Assembly: GCF_029962605.1 (NCBI RefSeq)
Contig: NZ_CP124750.1
Coordinates: forward strand, 1,860,001 to 1,924,000
Reading direction: 5' to 3'
DNA length: 64,000 bases
From: Serratia sarumanii
Lineage (GTDB): Bacteria > Pseudomonadota > Gammaproteobacteria > Enterobacterales > Enterobacteriaceae
The notes under the pieces were generated by a model. It did no database searches. It had not been told where the DNA came from and was given only the letters and a program-made list of their open reading frames with translations. Shown piece after piece: positions 63,762 through 64,000 of this stretch; positions within the stretch are counted from its first letter, which is position 1; each line of letters begins with the position of its first letter. The position numbers were made by a program, and so were the translations under genes.

Positions 63762-64000
63762 TTGACTCGTCTAACCCTGGCGTTAGATGCAATGGGCGGG
63801 GACTTCGGTCCCTGCGTCACAGTGCCTGCTTCGTTGCAGGCACTGGCCTCTAATTTACAGCTTCATCTCCTGCTGGTCGGCAATCCCGACGTCATCTCCC
63901 CTTTGCTTGCCCACGCCGATCCGGTTCTTCTGGAGCGTCTGCAAGTCGTGCCCGCCGAGTCCGTGATCGCCGGCGACGCCAAACCTTCACAAGCGATACG
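63762..64000 (+). CDS. plsX: Phosphate acyltransferase PlsX (3' part missing)
   Basis: Starts at TTG 63762, like the E. coli gene, and runs off the window; about 79 residues are visible ([20 protein letters not shown], then [14 protein letters not shown]). PlsX makes acyl phosphate from acyl-ACP for phospholipid synthesis. It follows rpmF by 11 bases in the conserved yceD-rpmF-plsX-fab order. Confidence 0.97.
   Translation, partial: MTRLTLALDAMGGDFGPCVTVPASLQALASNLQLHLLLVGNPDVISPLLAHADPVLLERLQVVPAESVIAGDAKPSQAI

Overview
The window looks like chromosome from a GC-rich member of the Enterobacterales, most likely Serratia (S. marcescens group). Several blocks keep the E. coli gene order: uvrY-uvrC-pgsA followed by Gly/Cys/Leu tRNAs; opgC | opgG-opgH-yceK-msyB; yceI-yceJ-(tqsA)-yceO-solA-bssS-dinI-pyrC; and rne | rluC-yceF | yceD-rpmF-plsX. 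Protein sequences are close to but clearly distinct from E. coli, and coding GC is high enough to open many long antisense shadow frames. This assignment rests on gene content and remembered family sequences, not on a database search.

Region by region: (1) 1-6483 is a hydroxyproline catabolic locus: a 2-epimerase, a three-part FAD/2Fe-2S hydroxy-D-proline dehydrogenase, a DapA-type deaminase, an aldehyde dehydrogenase cut by the window edge, and a PAS-AraC regulator. Together they would take 4-hydroxyproline to 2-oxoglutarate. (2) 6500-9100 holds lipoproteins, an orphan KilAC-like protein in AT-rich DNA, ydgC and yecF. (3) 9750-13980 is uvrY-uvrC-pgsA and three tRNAs, with an unusual 674-bp gap inside the tRNA group. 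(4) 14000-19680 has dcuB, a thioesterase, a FumD-like protein, small unknowns and proP. (5) 19680-25250 is a MacAB/NodT tripartite exporter and the LexA-controlled nuclease gene cho. (6) 25250-29450 has a tRNA-like sequence with a greatly enlarged anticodon loop, an IraP-like protein, ylaC, three proteins shorter than 45 residues, and cvrA. (7) 29700-37900 covers osmoregulated periplasmic glucan synthesis (opgCGH) with an extra acyltransferase, then yceK and msyB. (8) 38000-45700 is accessory: a stand-alone 2-isopropylmalate synthase, an AraC regulator, an ArsR/YeeE/VOC operon with a palindromic operator, a peptide transporter and mdtG. (9) 45700-64000 is mostly conserved core (lpxL, trhO, yceIJ, tqsA, solA, bssS, dinI, pyrC, rne, rluC, yceF, yceD, rpmF, plsX) with an inserted RcsA-like regulator.

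The most unusual observation is the 97-nt tRNA-like sequence at 25366-25462. Its acceptor, D and T arms are complete and CCA is encoded, but the anticodon loop is about 29 nt. Next are a pair of overlapping tiny membrane-protein genes (26838-27066), a 70-residue reading frame apparently coupled to opgC, a possible scattered family of IraP/YecF-shaped small proteins, and the ArsR/YeeE/VOC operon. No CRISPR array, insertion sequence, complete prophage or secondary-metabolite cluster was seen.
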